Source: Rehmannia glutinosa (Eukaryota > Streptophyta > Magnoliopsida > Lamiales > Orobanchaceae). Taken from it: DNA of 64,000 nt. Each line of letters opens with the position of its first letter. Positions within the stretch are counted from its first letter, which is position 1. This document shows, one piece after another, positions 35,900 through 47,519 of this stretch. The stretch covers positions 41,763,335 through 41,827,334 of the forward strand of contig CM071930.1 in the NCBI GenBank assembly GCA_016081115.2, written 5' to 3'. The notes below the pieces were generated by a model. The model ran no database searches. It was not told where the DNA came from and saw only the letters and a program-made list of their open reading frames with translations. Position numbers and translations under genes: made by a program.

Positions 35900-36739
35900 T
35901 GTTAATGTTATCATTATTGGCAAATTTGCTCTTTCGCACAAAGGTCAAAATCGGTGTTGTGACTATGGGATGCAACATTGTGCGCACAAAATCACGGCGG
36001 ATTTTATGACGATCATCCGCTTTACGGTTTATGGCAATTGTTCTATTTTGAGTAGGTTCTTTGATAATCTTGGATGCATTATCTAGATTTATTCAGCCCA
36101 TATTATTGCCATTTAATCTCTTTCCTTATTTCTTTGTTATTACCCATAAGGAAAGGATTTATTTTTGTTGTTTTCCTTTTTAGTTTGTAACCTTCACCGA
36201 AATTAGCAAATCACTTGATTCCAGCCATGAAAGGAGAGGACAACACCTTGAAGAAGACACGCACATAAAAATACATTGAGCTTATAATTCTTCTTCAAGA
36301 AAATCATTTGTGTCGCTTTTGTTAGTCTTCGGGAGAAGACGGTGAAGATCTACAGTGTGGATCGACTCAATTGTTCAAGGGATTTGAAGTTGGAGGGATT
36401 CCAACAAGGTTGAAATTGTGGAAGATTCGATCAAGGGATTAGTTTTATACGAGTGTTGGTGAATTGATAAAGAGGGAGTCTTTATGCTATTCGTAAATCC
36501 GGTCGTTTTTGTAATAAGCTTTGCTTTTCTAATATTGGATTGTTTCTTCTAAGGCATGGCCTTGTACATTAAGATTGAAGAATCTAAGCACGTTAAAAAT
36601 CCTGGTGTTATTTTCTTTTTTATTTGTGTGAGTGTGTCGTATGCTTTAGTGTTATAACATTAACTTACAACACCGCCGAATCCGAACATCCAGGGTTTTT
36701 ATATTAATATATCGATTGATAGGGCAACATATTTTATCA
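35900..36739 (+). repeat. 5' LTR of element C
   Basis: It runs from TGTTAATGTTATC to CATATTTTATCA, 840 bp, collinear with the 3' LTR except that it lacks the organelle-derived block. Confidence 0.85.
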
Positions 36740-36804
36740 ATTGGCATCAAGAGCCTAACACTAATTCTTATTAGTGAGATCCTGCTTTTATATTTGTCGC
36801 TAAC

Positions 36805-38095
36805 ATGTCTTGTGTTTATGAAGAAAGTTTGGTTTCACGCCCTCAATTCCTTGACATTTTTGAAAAATCTACGAGCAAAAGAATAGAAGAACCAAATCCT
36901 CAATCAAAAGCAAAATGATTCAATGTAGAGAATGTGGTGGCTTTGAACACATCCAGGTTGAATGTGCAAATACTCGAAAGAAGAATGGGAAATCATTCAC
37001 CACCTCATGGAGTAACTAAGAACCAGATGATGAAGAAGAAGAAAATGTGAGCAATCATGTTGCATTCACCTCCATTGACAAAGAGGTTGGTTGTAATCAA
37101 ACGTACCCCAGTGCTATTTCTGGTGTTACAACACCAAGCAGGTATGACACTAACTTTCCTTTTGTTGAAAGAAGTCCAACTCTGTGATTCCTGCAGAGGA
37201 AAAACAACTCAAGTGATGAATACTCGAGCATGACTCGAAGTTGATGAAGAATCAAGGAATTAAGAACTGAGGATAGTTTACCAAAAGATGTACGAAAAAT
37301 ACTTGGTTGTCTTGAAGACAAATGAGAACCTGGAAAAGAAAGTAGTGTGTCTTACTGCTGAAAAAGACTCACTCAAAGGAGAGGTAATTAAGTTTGAAAA
37401 GCTGGCAACAGAGAGAAAAGAAGAACTTGCCAAAGTAAAGAAAGAACTCAATGAAATGGCAAATTCAGTCAAAAAACTGAACACTGGCAAGGGGAGATTA
37501 GATGAAATTCTATCTCAAGGAAAATATCATCAAGATCGTGCAGGTATTGGTTTTGGCTCTAATTCTAACAAAAACTTTGCTAAAAAGGATAAAAATTCTA
37601 AAAATGCTTTTGTTAAAGAAGGAACTTCATCTAATCAGGTTGGAAAAAGAAATGGATTTATTCCTATTTGTCACTATTGCAATCGTCCTGGTCATATAAG
37701 ACCTAAGTGTTATCGTCTTCAGAAACACTGTAGGCAAGGCAGAGTACAATCTCATGTGTTCAAACATCACCAAAAAAACACTCATTGTTTTAAAGTTGAT
37801 TTATCCAACGAACCCAAGAAAATCTGGGTTAGGAAAAATGAGTTTTCTTGTAATGTTGCTCACACATCTTTAAAAGCTAATGTGATTGAATCATGGTATT
37901 TTGACAGTGGGTGTTCTCGTCATATGACTGGAGAATTGGAAAAACTCATTGATTTTGAAAAACATGAAAACGTTTTGGTGACTTTTGGTGATGGTGCTAA
38001 AGGAAAGGTTTTGGGAAAAGTAACGTTAAATGTCGTAGGACTTCCCCATTTAAAAAATACCTGTATGTTGAAGGCTTGAAAGCTAATCTTATTAT
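36805..38095 (+). pseudogene. Gag and protease start of element C
   Basis: A start at 36805 (MSCVYEESLVSRPQF) soon runs into breaks. A zinc knuckle (CRECGGFEHIQVEC) lies near 36920-36960. The longest frame, 37288-38079 (263 codons), has a Lys/Glu coiled coil, a second knuckle (CHYCNRPGHIRPKC, about 37668-37710), and KIWVRKNEF. It also has the protease motif WYFDSGCSRHMTG (about 37893-37932), then IDFEKHENVLVTFGDG. This order is the SIRE/Maximus-type gag-protease. The frame shifts near 38070 and continues with KANLI-ISRLCDD. Confidence 0.8.
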
Positions 38096-38728
38096 CATTA
38101 GCCGATTGTGTGATGATGATTTATGTGTCAAATTTGATAAGAATGTTTGTAATGTCTTTGATAATTCTGACAATTGTATTCTGAAGGGAAATAGGTCCTC
38201 CGCTAACTGTTATTTATTGCAGGAACGGCTCCAGTGTTACAACACTAAGTGTCATAACACTAACTTGACTGGGTTTAGTGATGTTAAATTGACAGGTGAT
38301 GTCGATGATCGAAAGAGTACTCCTGGAGGATGTGTCTACCTTGGTAACAATTTAGTTTCATTGTACCGTAAGGAACAAAGTTGTGTATCCCTATCCACTA
38401 TTGAGTCTGAATATATAACCTTAGGGAGCTTTTGTTCTCAAATGTTGTGGATGAGATAAGTGTTGACTGACTATGGGGTTGAATAGAAAACTCTACTGCT
38501 CACTGTGATAATTCAAGTGCCATAAACATTTTCAAAACCCCTGTGCAACACTCCAGAACTAAACACATCGATATTCGACACCATTTTATTAGAGACATGG
38601 TTGAGAATAAGATTGTTACCATTGATTTTGTTACCACTGAGAATCAAATTGCTGATATTTTCACCAAAGCCCTAGACTTTCAGAGGTTCAATTACCTGAA
38701 ACAGTCTCTGGGTGTCTGTACTCTCTGA
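38076..38728 (+). pseudogene. Truncated pol of element C: pre-integrase start joined to RNase H
   Basis: After about 150 bases of protease/pre-integrase sequence, the frame passes near 38225-38265 straight into RNase H (GFSDVKLTGDVDDRKSTPGG, then SCVSLSTIESEY). It then stops at 38459 and resumes at 38543 (QHSRTKHIDIRHHFIRD; QIADIFTKAL). About 2 to 2.5 kb of integrase and RT normally lies between these parts. The deletion alone makes this copy non-autonomous. Confidence 0.8.
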
Positions 38729-40121
38729 GCAGTGTAGGTTTTAGTATTGCAACACCATATGCATCATCTCTTCACCTTCTTAATGTGTTGCAACCTCCTA
38801 TTGATCTTATTGTTTTGCATTTTTAAGATCATTTCATTGGCTTAACTGTTTTATTGATGTGACTCAATTGAGTACTCTTTTGATGTAACTTTTGCCTAAA
38901 AATAATTGTGGATCAATTTGCAAACATAATGATTTTTCCCATGTGAAAGATGTATTAGTTTTGGGCATTTGACGGAAAAAGCTGCCTATACATTGTGTGT
39001 GAAAGTTATTCATTGTGAACTATTCTATGTTCTTTTAATTGCTTGAATCATGTTATGATCTTCCGAGAAAGAGCTACCCATATTTTGGAGCGAAAGCTAC
39101 CGACCAAGCTAAATGTTCTCCGATTATTCCTTTCACTCAAAAGATTTTTAAATGGGAAAAAGATTTTGATCCATTGACTTTGTATGGTGGTGTTCTTGAA
39201 AAGGTGGTACAACATCGGGTTCTGACACCAAAATGCTCGAGGCCTTTTTATTCCTCATTAGTAATAAAATCATCATTCTAGACATCCCTCGGATCATTTT
39301 TGGGCTTATGGAAAATATCTTCTTTCTTGATTCGATGTGGTGTATTATTCTTGGAAATGATTTATTCCTTAAATTTATCTCTAATAAAAAGGTATTGTTC
39401 ATCAGTGTTTATTTTTGGATTTAATGCACTCCCTGATTTATGGAACTATCCCCAAAATATTTGAATTTCAAAATTGCGGTTGGAAGTTTTTTGGAAACTA
39501 CCATAGTAACCATTTTTAACTCTCCGATTGGGAGTATACAAATTCTTGAAGGATATTGTTTTGACCAAAAAAATAGCCAAAGTTTAGTTGGCTTCATTTG
39601 TCTTTTTTTTTGGTCAAAAGGGGAGAGAACAGACTCAAGTAAGATGAGACCCAAGTAAGGGGGATCAAACCGAGTCAAGTAAGGTGAGACCCATTTGAGA
39701 GAGAAGAGACTCAAGTGAGGTGAGACCCAAGTAAGGGTGAGCAAACTGAGTCAAGTGAGGTGAGATCCATTTGATGGGGAGTCCGAAAAGTCCAGTGATG
39801 AAGATAATGACGTTTTTCCGAGGGGGACTTTGAGTATGAAGATGAAGATGATGATGATGCTGACTCAGAAGGGGAGTTAAAAGACGAAAGTGGATCCGAT
39901 TAATTCCACTGCATGCTTATGTTTATCTTGCTTTGTAGTTTGATGATAAAACTTGTTTTATTTTGGATAAACGATTGGATATGTATGCTATTGGACAAAT
40001 GCTTGTTATTTTGATCGTACTAACATTTGCGGGATTTAAAATCGAAGTGTTGCTTCACTTAAGATTTTTTATTTTTCCCGCATGATTTGTTTTTTGACCA
40101 AAAGTGCCAAAAGGGGGAGAT
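38729..40121 (+). other. Long 3' internal region of element C with remnant ORF and tandem repeat
   Basis: The region contains an imperfect tandem duplication of about 67-70 bp at 39636-39775 (gactcaagt-aggtgagaccc ... gagtcaagt-aggtgaga-cccatttga). It then has an acidic stretch (39790-39900) that in one frame reads mostly Asp/Glu/Ser. SIRE-type elements often carry an extra ORF here. The remains are too broken for a firm call. Confidence 0.5.
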
Positions 40122-40459
40122 TGTTAATGTTATCATTATTGGCAAATTTGCTCTTTCTTCACAGTGCAAAATCTGGTCTTGTAACTCTGAGATGCAACAC
40201 TGTCTGGACAAAATCTGGGCGGATTTTATGCCAGATTCTCTGTTTCTGGTTTATGGCAATTGTTCTATGTTGAGTAGTTTCTGCGATAATCTTGGATGCC
40301 TTATCTAGATTTATTCAGCACATATTATTGCCATTTAATCTCTTTCCTTATGTCTTTGTTATCACCCATAAGGAAATGATTTGTTTTTGTTGTTTTACTT
40401 TTTTAGTTTGTAACCTCCAGCTGGAAATCAGCAAATCACTTGATTCCAGCCATGAAGGA

Positions 40460-41414
40460 TTGGTTTTGTTCAGGATAATCTCGCTTTTAAGCAATCAGAG
40501 TAGGGATCTCTCTTCGATGAGTTAGAATAGGCTATGATTCCCAGATAGGAAGAAAGAGCATTCGCCACTTCAAGCTAGTCACTTGAACTCCCTCCTTACG
40601 TAGATCTTCGTGACCCAGGGGAGAAGCTTGGCTTATTGAACTCCTAACTCATTTGCCCTGAGCCCCGTATTCCTTTGATTCTTCTCCCGTTCGTGACTTA
40701 TACCATAGAATCAAACCGAAAGAGAAAGTGTTGGAACGCGGTCTCATAGATCAGCCCCTGTTGTAACCAATCATGCAGTTTCCGAGCTTATATCATTGGT
40801 CAGTTTCCTGTTTCCCATGGTCTATCATTGGTCCGGTCCTTCGAGGTAATTCAATCCGATTTTTTTCGTATTTTGGAATTGAAAACAAAAATCGGATTGA
40901 TAATTTTGCGAATTGTATATTCAATGATTCCCTAATCATAATCATAATATATTATCTATATTCTAGAATAGAATTCTAACAGAATATTTAGAAAATAGGA
41001 AATAAGAGGGTAGCGGAATCGAACTCGCATCGTTAGCTTGGAAGGCTAGGGGTCAAATCGGTTACTCTCCTTTGAAGGAGAAGCCCATTTGAAGGCAAGT
41101 CATGGTATCCGAGATCGGACATCGAAATGGAAGGCCACAAGAAGTATGCATGTGAGAATCCAAGGCGATTTACCCCAAAATGGGCTCCGCTAAGTAGGGA
41201 GAATCGAAACTTGAGAGAGTCACCGAAGGCTAAACTAAGGAGGCGTTGGGGATGCTAAAATCCCTTTCATATATGACCCGTCTGTCAAAAGACATTCAAG
41301 CATGGAAATTCAATTAAGGTATAGAGAAAGTGCGGAGGCTTCCGTCCCAAGGACCGACGAGAAGTTATTCCCCTTCAACTTGACCACATTCAAGGTCGAT
41401 TAATTGGCTTATTT
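40460..41414. other. Organelle-derived insertion (NUMT/NUPT), about 955 bp
   Basis: This block is absent from the partner LTR and has a different composition from the surrounding retrotransposon. Part of it (about 41009-41050, minus strand) matches the 3' half of a plastid-type tRNA-Gly(UCC), including the CTTCCAA anticodon loop and GTTCGATTCC T-arm. Flanking text such as an AT-rich spacer at 40840-41000 and GC-moderate, stop-rich stretches either side looks organellar. Whether it came from the plastid or from the mitochondrion (which carries plastid DNA) cannot be decided by eye. Confidence 0.55.
41009..41050 (-). pseudogene. tRNA-Gly(UCC) 3' half, plastid-type fragment
   Basis: On the minus strand the sequence CTAGCCTTCCAAGCTAACG gives an anticodon arm with anticodon TCC. 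It is followed by a variable loop and T-arm with GTTCGATTCC and part of the acceptor strand. The 5' half is absent, as expected for the intron-split plastid gene or a truncated copy. One G appears to be missing from the expected GCGGG. Confidence 0.55.
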
Positions 41415-42450
41415 GAAGAGGACAACACCTTGAAGAAAACACACACACATAAAAATACATTGAGCTTATAATTCTTCTTCAAAAATCATTTGTGTCGCTT
41501 TTGTTAGTCTTCGGGAGAAGACGGTGAAGATCTACGATGTGGATCGACTCAACGTTTCTAGGGATTTGAAATTGGAGGAATTCCAACAAGGTTGAGATTG
41601 TGGAAGATTCGATCAAGGGGTTAGTTTTATACGAGTGTTGGTGAATTAATAAAGAGGGAGTCTTTATGCTATTCGTAAATCGAGTTGTATTTGTAATAAA
41701 CTTTGCTTTTCTAATATTAGATTGTTTCTTCTCCGGGCGTGGCCTCATGCATTAAGATTGAGGAATCTAAGTACGTTAAAAATCCTGGTGTTATTTTCTG
41801 TTTTCGATGTGTGAGTGTGTCATATGCTTTAGTGTTACAACATTAACTTACAACACTGCTCGGATCCGAACATCGATGGTTTTGATATTAATATATTGAT
41901 TAATAGTGCAACATATTTTATCATTTATTATAAAGTATTATGTTCGCAAATCGTATGAGATACATCTTAAACCAAATGTTGTAAACAATATTATTTGAAC
42001 TTAGAAAAATATAAATGATATTTATATAGAATATAGTGTAAATTTCAGGATAAATTGGTCAAATCGAAACACAACAATCTATTAATTCTAATACATCATC
42101 TGGTTTCAGTAAATTTAATGTTGCACAACGATTACTTTTAGAAAATTATTTAAGTACTTGTTTGACCAAAGAGTATACGTAGACAACTTAATATTATTAC
42201 AAACTTATTATAATTAATATTAAGTCCAAGTTCTTTTCTTTTTTTTTTCCCTTTTTTTAACTGAAACCGATAAATCATTTAAAAAACTAAAAAAAATAAA
42301 AAAATTAGTTCCGGTTAAACTGAAACCGTGGGAAAACTGAATTCAAATTTGGCACCAGAACTGGCGGTTCCAGTTCGGGTTCTTAAATTTAGATGAACCA
42401 GAACTGGGGGTTCCGAAAATCGTACGTGCATGGACACCCGTAGATGCAGT

Positions 42451-43262
42451 GGGAATATGGTTTTTGTTTTGTTATATAACTTGGACTACTTAGAGATTTA
42501 GTTCTCTAAATAGTCACTTTTAAATTTTGATATAATTTATTTTACAAATTCGGACATTTAGTTCGAAACCTAAATTGTGTAATTTTACCTTTATTGTTGG
42601 CTAGGACCAATTGGCCGCAGATGAGTCTAAGAATTTTAGCAGTAATTTAATATAAAAATTAACATGTTAAATCATCAAAATTGACACGTAAAATTTGGTA
42701 AGTTTGATGCTTAGGTGGCAAGTTTTTCAAATTTTTGATATGTTCGTACCTCATTGGTCAGTCGCCAATTTCTAGTTAAATTACACAATTTTAATAAAAA
42801 TCGAATGAAATATCCAAAATTTTAAAAGATGCATAGGGCCAAAAATTTAAAAGGTAAATGCTTTGAGGACAAAATCTTCAAATGACATAGTTACAGACCA
42901 GAAAAAATTATTTTCCCGATGCAGTGAGGTTACATCGAGAGTCGAGACTCAAAACCAACAAAGGACATAATGGTAAAATAACTTTACTCATGTGATTTGT
43001 GACCTAACCCACCAACACTAATTTGGGGGCTGGTCAATTTTTAATTGCACTATATGATCCTGCCCTGGATCAAGAAGTATAAATATATTATAGGGATGTC
43101 ATAATTGTGTTTGTAGTAAGTTCGTCGATATTCGTTTCGTTAAATTTTTTTTTTTATTTCAAATCCATCATTCACATTCAAATTTGAACCATCAAATTTA
43201 TGTAATAACTTTTTTAAAATAAAAAATAAAAAATTGATGTTTTAACAATAATACATTCGAAC
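42451..43262. other. Intergenic, unassigned
   Basis: AT-rich sequence with short poly-A/T runs. No gene, repeat pair or element end was recognised. Confidence 0.5.
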
Positions 43263-43400
43263 CACTAGCTTGTAGCTCAAGTGGTATCACTAACCCTTTA
43301 TAAGGGTGTCAACCAGGGTTCGAACCTTGCATCTTTCAGTTTCTTTGAAATTTATCTCATCTCCTCCAACCAATACTCCCAACTTATTAAAAAAACAATG
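43263..43400 (+). mobile_element. tRNA-derived SINE
   Basis: The head contains a box A-like TAGCTCAAGTGGT (about 43272-43285) and an almost perfect box B GGTTCGAACCT (43318-43328). It is followed by a TTTC/ATC-rich body and an A-rich end near 43395. No clear target duplication was found, so the ends are approximate. Confidence 0.65.
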
Positions 43401-43640
43401 GAAGTTTCATTAAAAATATATATATTTAGTAAAATAATATCGATGAAATATTTGTGAAATGCAACGTAAAAATTAAAAAAATAAATATGTCTGATCCATG
43501 AGGAGACGAGTTTGAAAACAATGAGTTCGTTTCTTGCTTGCTTCTTTACCCATTATTTCACTCCAAACTAATGTTTTTAAACTTAGACCGAACTGGCTAG
43601 CGAACCAATTAAATCAGGAATCGTCCATGCAACATCTGCC

Positions 43641-44291
43641 TAGGGGTGTCAATTTGGGTTAGGTCCGGGTTCGTGGGTCCGGGTTCGCAGTTCGCGTGTT
43701 AGAAACAAAATGACACGGACTGACCTTTTTAATTATTCGTGTCGAATATTGAACCCGACCACCTACTTATTTCCGCAGGTAACCCGACCACCCACTTAAC
43801 CCGTTTAATAAAATTATTTTAATATACATTTAATAGTTCTAACTGAATAAATTTATTTTTTTCAAAATCAATCATCATCATACATTATTCGATCAATAAA
43901 CAATATTACGATTCACAACATACAAAAAGAAATAACATAATTGCATAAATAACATAACATACTAATCATATTTTGAGGACAATATTCAAAAGACATGCAT
44001 AATAATAACAAATACATAATTAAGGAGGTTTTATCATTTGAGTTTTAAAGATATGTCTTGTTTGTTGTTTTTTCTTACAATTAATTATTACTTAACTTTT
44101 TTTTAAATTCACAAACGGGTTAGACGGGTTAAACAGGTCATAGTAGGTTGACCCGGACCCGACCTGTTTAATTGGTAGGTTAGTCGGGTCGACCCGATTT
44201 CGACCGGACCCACGAAGCCTGGACCCATACCCATTAATTTCGTGTTAGGTTAGGTCGGGTTTTGCGTGTCGGGTCCTAAATTGACACCCCT
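43641..44291. mobile_element. hAT-type MITE, about 650 bp
   Basis: The left end TAGGGGTGTCAATTTGGG and the right end (minus strand) AGGGGTGTCAATTTAGG are inverted repeats. The flanks share ATCTGCC (43634-43640 and 44293-44299), a hAT-like target duplication that is imperfect by one base. The subterminal zones are full of gggttcg / gacccg words. Confidence 0.85.
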
Positions 44292-44299
44292 GATCTGCC

Positions 44300-44777
44300 C
44301 GGGTTTGTAGCTAAAACCTTTAACCCGGTTCAACTAACTTTTCCTCGATTAACAAAAAAAAAGTTGAGAATGTAGTATGTATGGAATTGTTTCCAAATGC
44401 AATTTTTCAATTTCCAACTATTCCAGAAACTGAATTTATGTTTGTTTAAGAAATTCTTAATAGAAATAAAGTCATTTCCAGTTTTTAATTTTTTATGGAA
44501 AGATTCTTTTGAAAATACAACCAAACAAGTTTGCACTACAATCACGCAAATCTATGTAAAAATACACTACAATCACGCAAAACAATGTCAAAAATACACT
44601 ACAATCATGCAAATATATGTCAAAAATACTATAACCAAATATATTTTCATTTCTAAACAAAATTCGGACAACAAACCAAACATATTCTCAATTTTCACAC
44701 GAAAACCAATAAAGTTTGAAAATTCATTTTCCAACACTAGAAACTGGAAATTGGACTTGGAAACACATCCATACATC
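44300..44777. repeat. Unassigned flank with a short tandem repeat
   Basis: At 44533-44632 the unit cactacaatcacgcaaa plus about 16 variable bases occurs three times (period about 33-36 bp). The remainder resembles nothing recognisable. Confidence 0.6.
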
Positions 44778-44780
44778 TAA

Positions 44781-45181
44781 GGTTTCGATTGGAAATGTTT
44801 TTGTTAGGATTTTTTTTCAACTAGAGATTAATATGATTTGAAAAAGAAAAACAAATTTGGGATTGTGATTGAATATGAGATGAAAATTTAATAATGAAAA
44901 CTTGATTTGACATAAAAATAAAGAAATAATAAATTGATATAATTGACAGTTAGAAATATGTGAGTGGGTGAATAGTAGAATTCGTGGAAAAATGTGTAGT
45001 AATAATTGATGATTTGATGGTTTTATCGTATAACATAAATATATGTGATTGATGGAAGATAAAAAAAATAAAAGTGAGTGAGTATTATTTTTTTCCACAA
45101 ATTTTCATTTTCATTCATATTTCTTAGTCAAAAATTCCAACAAAAAAACTTTCCTAAATTTTTTTATATCATATCACAACC
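44781..45181. mobile_element. Tourist-like (PIF/Harbinger) MITE, 401 bp
   Basis: TAA flanks both ends (44778-44780 and 45182-45184). The inverted ends are GGTTTCGATTGG and GGTTGTGATATG. Its relation to the 6239-6763 element is seen in the shared end sequence and AT-rich body. Confidence 0.75.
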
Positions 45182-45235
45182 TAAAAGACGTAAACCTTGC
45201 CAACGTCGACAATAAGAGAAATATATAGAACTACT

Positions 45236-46317
45236 TGTTGATTACAAAGTTACAGGATCGGGAATCCCTTCAAATGGCAAATTACAGAAAACAGAAGATT
45301 ACAAGAAACTGAACTAGCTATTACAAAAGATAGAACTTTCAGAAGCCGAGTCGAGACGAATCTCTTTCCGCAAAGCAATTACGTCCCGGCTAGTGCTCAC
45401 GGTTTGACGTATTGCTTCCAAAGATGAAACGGCTTACGTCTTCTGTGTAGTAGCACCACTAACACAGAAGCACCTTCGAACTAGAAATGTGTTGAAGACT
45501 GGTTGCTGGACTTAGTGCAGAATGCAGAAAATGATTGTATGCTTTTTGATGGAGTATGAATTCTGTGTATCAAACTGCAATGCACAAACATGTATAAATA
45601 GCCAACCATTCCACCTGCAGGAGAAAAAACTGGGTAGTGGGCATTAATCATTTGTAACAACCAAGGTGTTACACCCCACTACTGCATAACAGTCAGGTAG
45701 TGGGCTAACTTCAGATGACCACCACTGCAGGAGTTACAACTCCAACAGTCACACGAATCTGGACACCTACAATGTCCAGATTCATTGGGCTCCAACAGTC
45801 CAACAGTCACTCGAATCTGGGCCAAGCCCATTTTCGAGTGGCAAAACTTTAGTGGACCTGGACCCGGGCCCAATAGGGTCGGCCGCCCCAGCCCAAGCCC
45901 AATCCCAGGCCTAGTCCCAGGCCCTGGCCCAGCCCAGGCCCGGGCCCCCCGAGGTCGGGCGGGCGCGCGTGTGGCCCACTTGTGATCATCCACTTGTGTT
46001 ATAGTTTATACAACAAATAACACCTTCTAGTAAATAAACTAGGATAAACTATGATTTATATTCCATGTGGGATAAGGCATAAGCCTTTCATCTCCCTTTA
46101 AATAATCTTTACATAATGCCCATTTATGTGGCTACCTTCGTGTATTAATTTCTCACTCACCAAAAATTTGATTTTAGAAATAAAAATACTACGAACATCT
46201 ACTCGAACGTAGATTAATAATATATAATTTAATTCCTCCAGAATTAAATATTTAGCCACCGAAAAATTGGTCAAAGTCGGGTCGATACCCTCTTTATCAA
46301 AACCAAAATTTCCAACA
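45236..46317 (-). repeat. LTR of element D, left copy (3' LTR)
   Basis: On the minus strand it starts TGTTGGAAATTTTGG and ends TTTGTAATCAACA. A GC-rich block at 45855-45975 is made of GGCCCA/CCCAGGCCC words. A minus-strand TATA-like TATTTATACATG is near 45590. Confidence 0.9.
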
Positions 46318-46331
46318 ATCCCCCACATGAG
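46318..46331 (-). promoter_or_regulatory. Polypurine tract of element D
   Basis: The minus strand reads CTCATGTGGGGGAT directly before the LTR start. Confidence 0.75.
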
Positions 46332-46912
46332 TGGAAATTAATGTATGCATGAATGCAGACACGCAAACCAGTCCTCAAGAGACAATATTGCATTCGGAAA
46401 GGTAGCTTGTGGCTTTGAACCTTCCGTAGTCAATACCATCGGGTACACTGGCGGCTTAGTGGACGCAATGCCTTGAACTATTCCTCCACGGTGTATACCG
46501 AGTCAACAGTATTAACACAATAAGGTCTCAACACCTTCTGTTCTCACGTTTGTGTCCGTTTCGGCCATGGACACCACTTTGGATTCATAAGTGTTGCTTT
46601 GAAGCGGCCCGCACTTCTCACTTATATAGGTGATCTCCTATCCGAGTATCCTGCCATACTCAACCTCAACGAGGTGTAGGAATCATTAAAAGTCAAATGA
46701 CTTAGCCTCACCACAACTTTGCAGGTGTTTCAACACTTGGTTTTGCTTTCTAAGGATGGGTTATAACATTGTTTCCAAGTGTTACAACATAACCTTCATA
46801 GTTTAGTTTTCCCATTGAACCAAGTTCTTGGGATCTCCAGTCATCATGGTTGGGTTACCACTATGATGGTTATTTTTACTTTGTGGACTTCAAGCCCATT
46901 CCCTCTAGCAAT

Positions 46913-47519
46913 TTACCCAATTGATCTCGATTCAGTCCTTTTGTCAAAGGATCTTGCCAAATTGTCTTTTGACTTTACGTAGTCAATTGACATCACACCA
47001 TTTGAGATCAATTGTCTAACGGTATTGTGTCTCCGACGAATATGTCTAGACTTACCGTTATACATATTGCTCGTGCCCTTCCCTATAGCCGCTTGGCTAT
47101 CACGGTGAATCATCACGAGAGGCACAAAGCTTCCTCCAACATGGAATATCTTCCGAGAAAGTTTCAAAGCCACTCTGCTTCTTCACCACTTTATCCAAAG
47201 CTATAAACTCGCATTCCATGGTGGACCGAGCTATACATGTTTGCTTCGTGGACTTCCACGATACCGCACCACCTCCAATGGTGAATATGTATCCACTAGT
47301 TGAATAAGAATCTTTCGAATGAAATCCAACTAGCATCACTATATCCTTCAAGTACGATGGATATCTTGAGTAGTATAGCCCATAATCCAAGGTATACTTC
47401 AAGTATTTTAACACCCTGGTTAACGCTTTCCAATGCTCATGGCTTGGATTGCTCGTGAACCTACTCAACATATTTACGTAGTAGGCCAAGTCGGGACGTG
47501 TACAATTTGTGATGTACAT
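46913..47519 (-). pseudogene. RNase H and RT end of element D
   Basis: The minus-strand frame 47100-47519 has TRPDLAYYVNMLSRF and LKYLKYTLDYGL (RT/RNase H junction). It also has STSGYIFTIGGGAVSWKS and IARSTMECEFIAL. The next frame (46913-47173) gives HRDSQAAI and GKSRHIRRRHNTVRQLI, the usual copia RNase H end. There is a frame change near 47140. Confidence 0.85.

Larger units (their letters stand above)
35900..41923 (+). mobile_element. Element C: SIRE-like Ty1/copia, internally deleted
   Basis: LTRs at 35900-36739 and 40122-41923 (the latter enlarged by an organelle-derived insertion) flank gag, a protease start, the RNase H tail and a long 3' region. Integrase and RT are missing. A primer site (ATTGGCATCAAGAGCC, 36740-36755) and a polypurine tract (AAAAGGGGGAGAT, 40109-40121) adjoin the LTRs. 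The flanks GTTAT / TTTAT agree at four of five positions. The long 3' region between RNase H and the polypurine tract, with an acidic open stretch, suits the SIRE lineage. Confidence 0.8.
40122..41923 (+). repeat. 3' LTR of element C, interrupted
   Basis: 40122-40459 and about 41415-41923 together match the 5' LTR. The break falls where the 5' LTR reads gccatgaaaggagaggacaa. Confidence 0.85.
35670..42442. mobile_element. hAT-type MITE split by copia element C
   Basis: The left part (35670-35899) begins TAGTTAGGTGGCCAAATGG and continues with 'accaaaatcggaacc' and 'aaccgaaaccg' words. The right part (about 41924-42442) ends, read on the minus strand, TACGGGTGTCCATGCACG, then 'gattttcggaacc'. 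The flanks are GATGCGAT (35662-35669) and GATGCAGT (42443-42450), matching at six of eight positions. Both halves share the gaaccg theme. Element C occupies the middle, so C is younger than this MITE. The exact ends are approximate. Confidence 0.55.

Noticed and set aside
44397..44780. 127-codon plus-strand frame
   Set aside because: It spans the short tandem repeat and the end of a MITE flank, with no domain and codon use like random AT-rich DNA.
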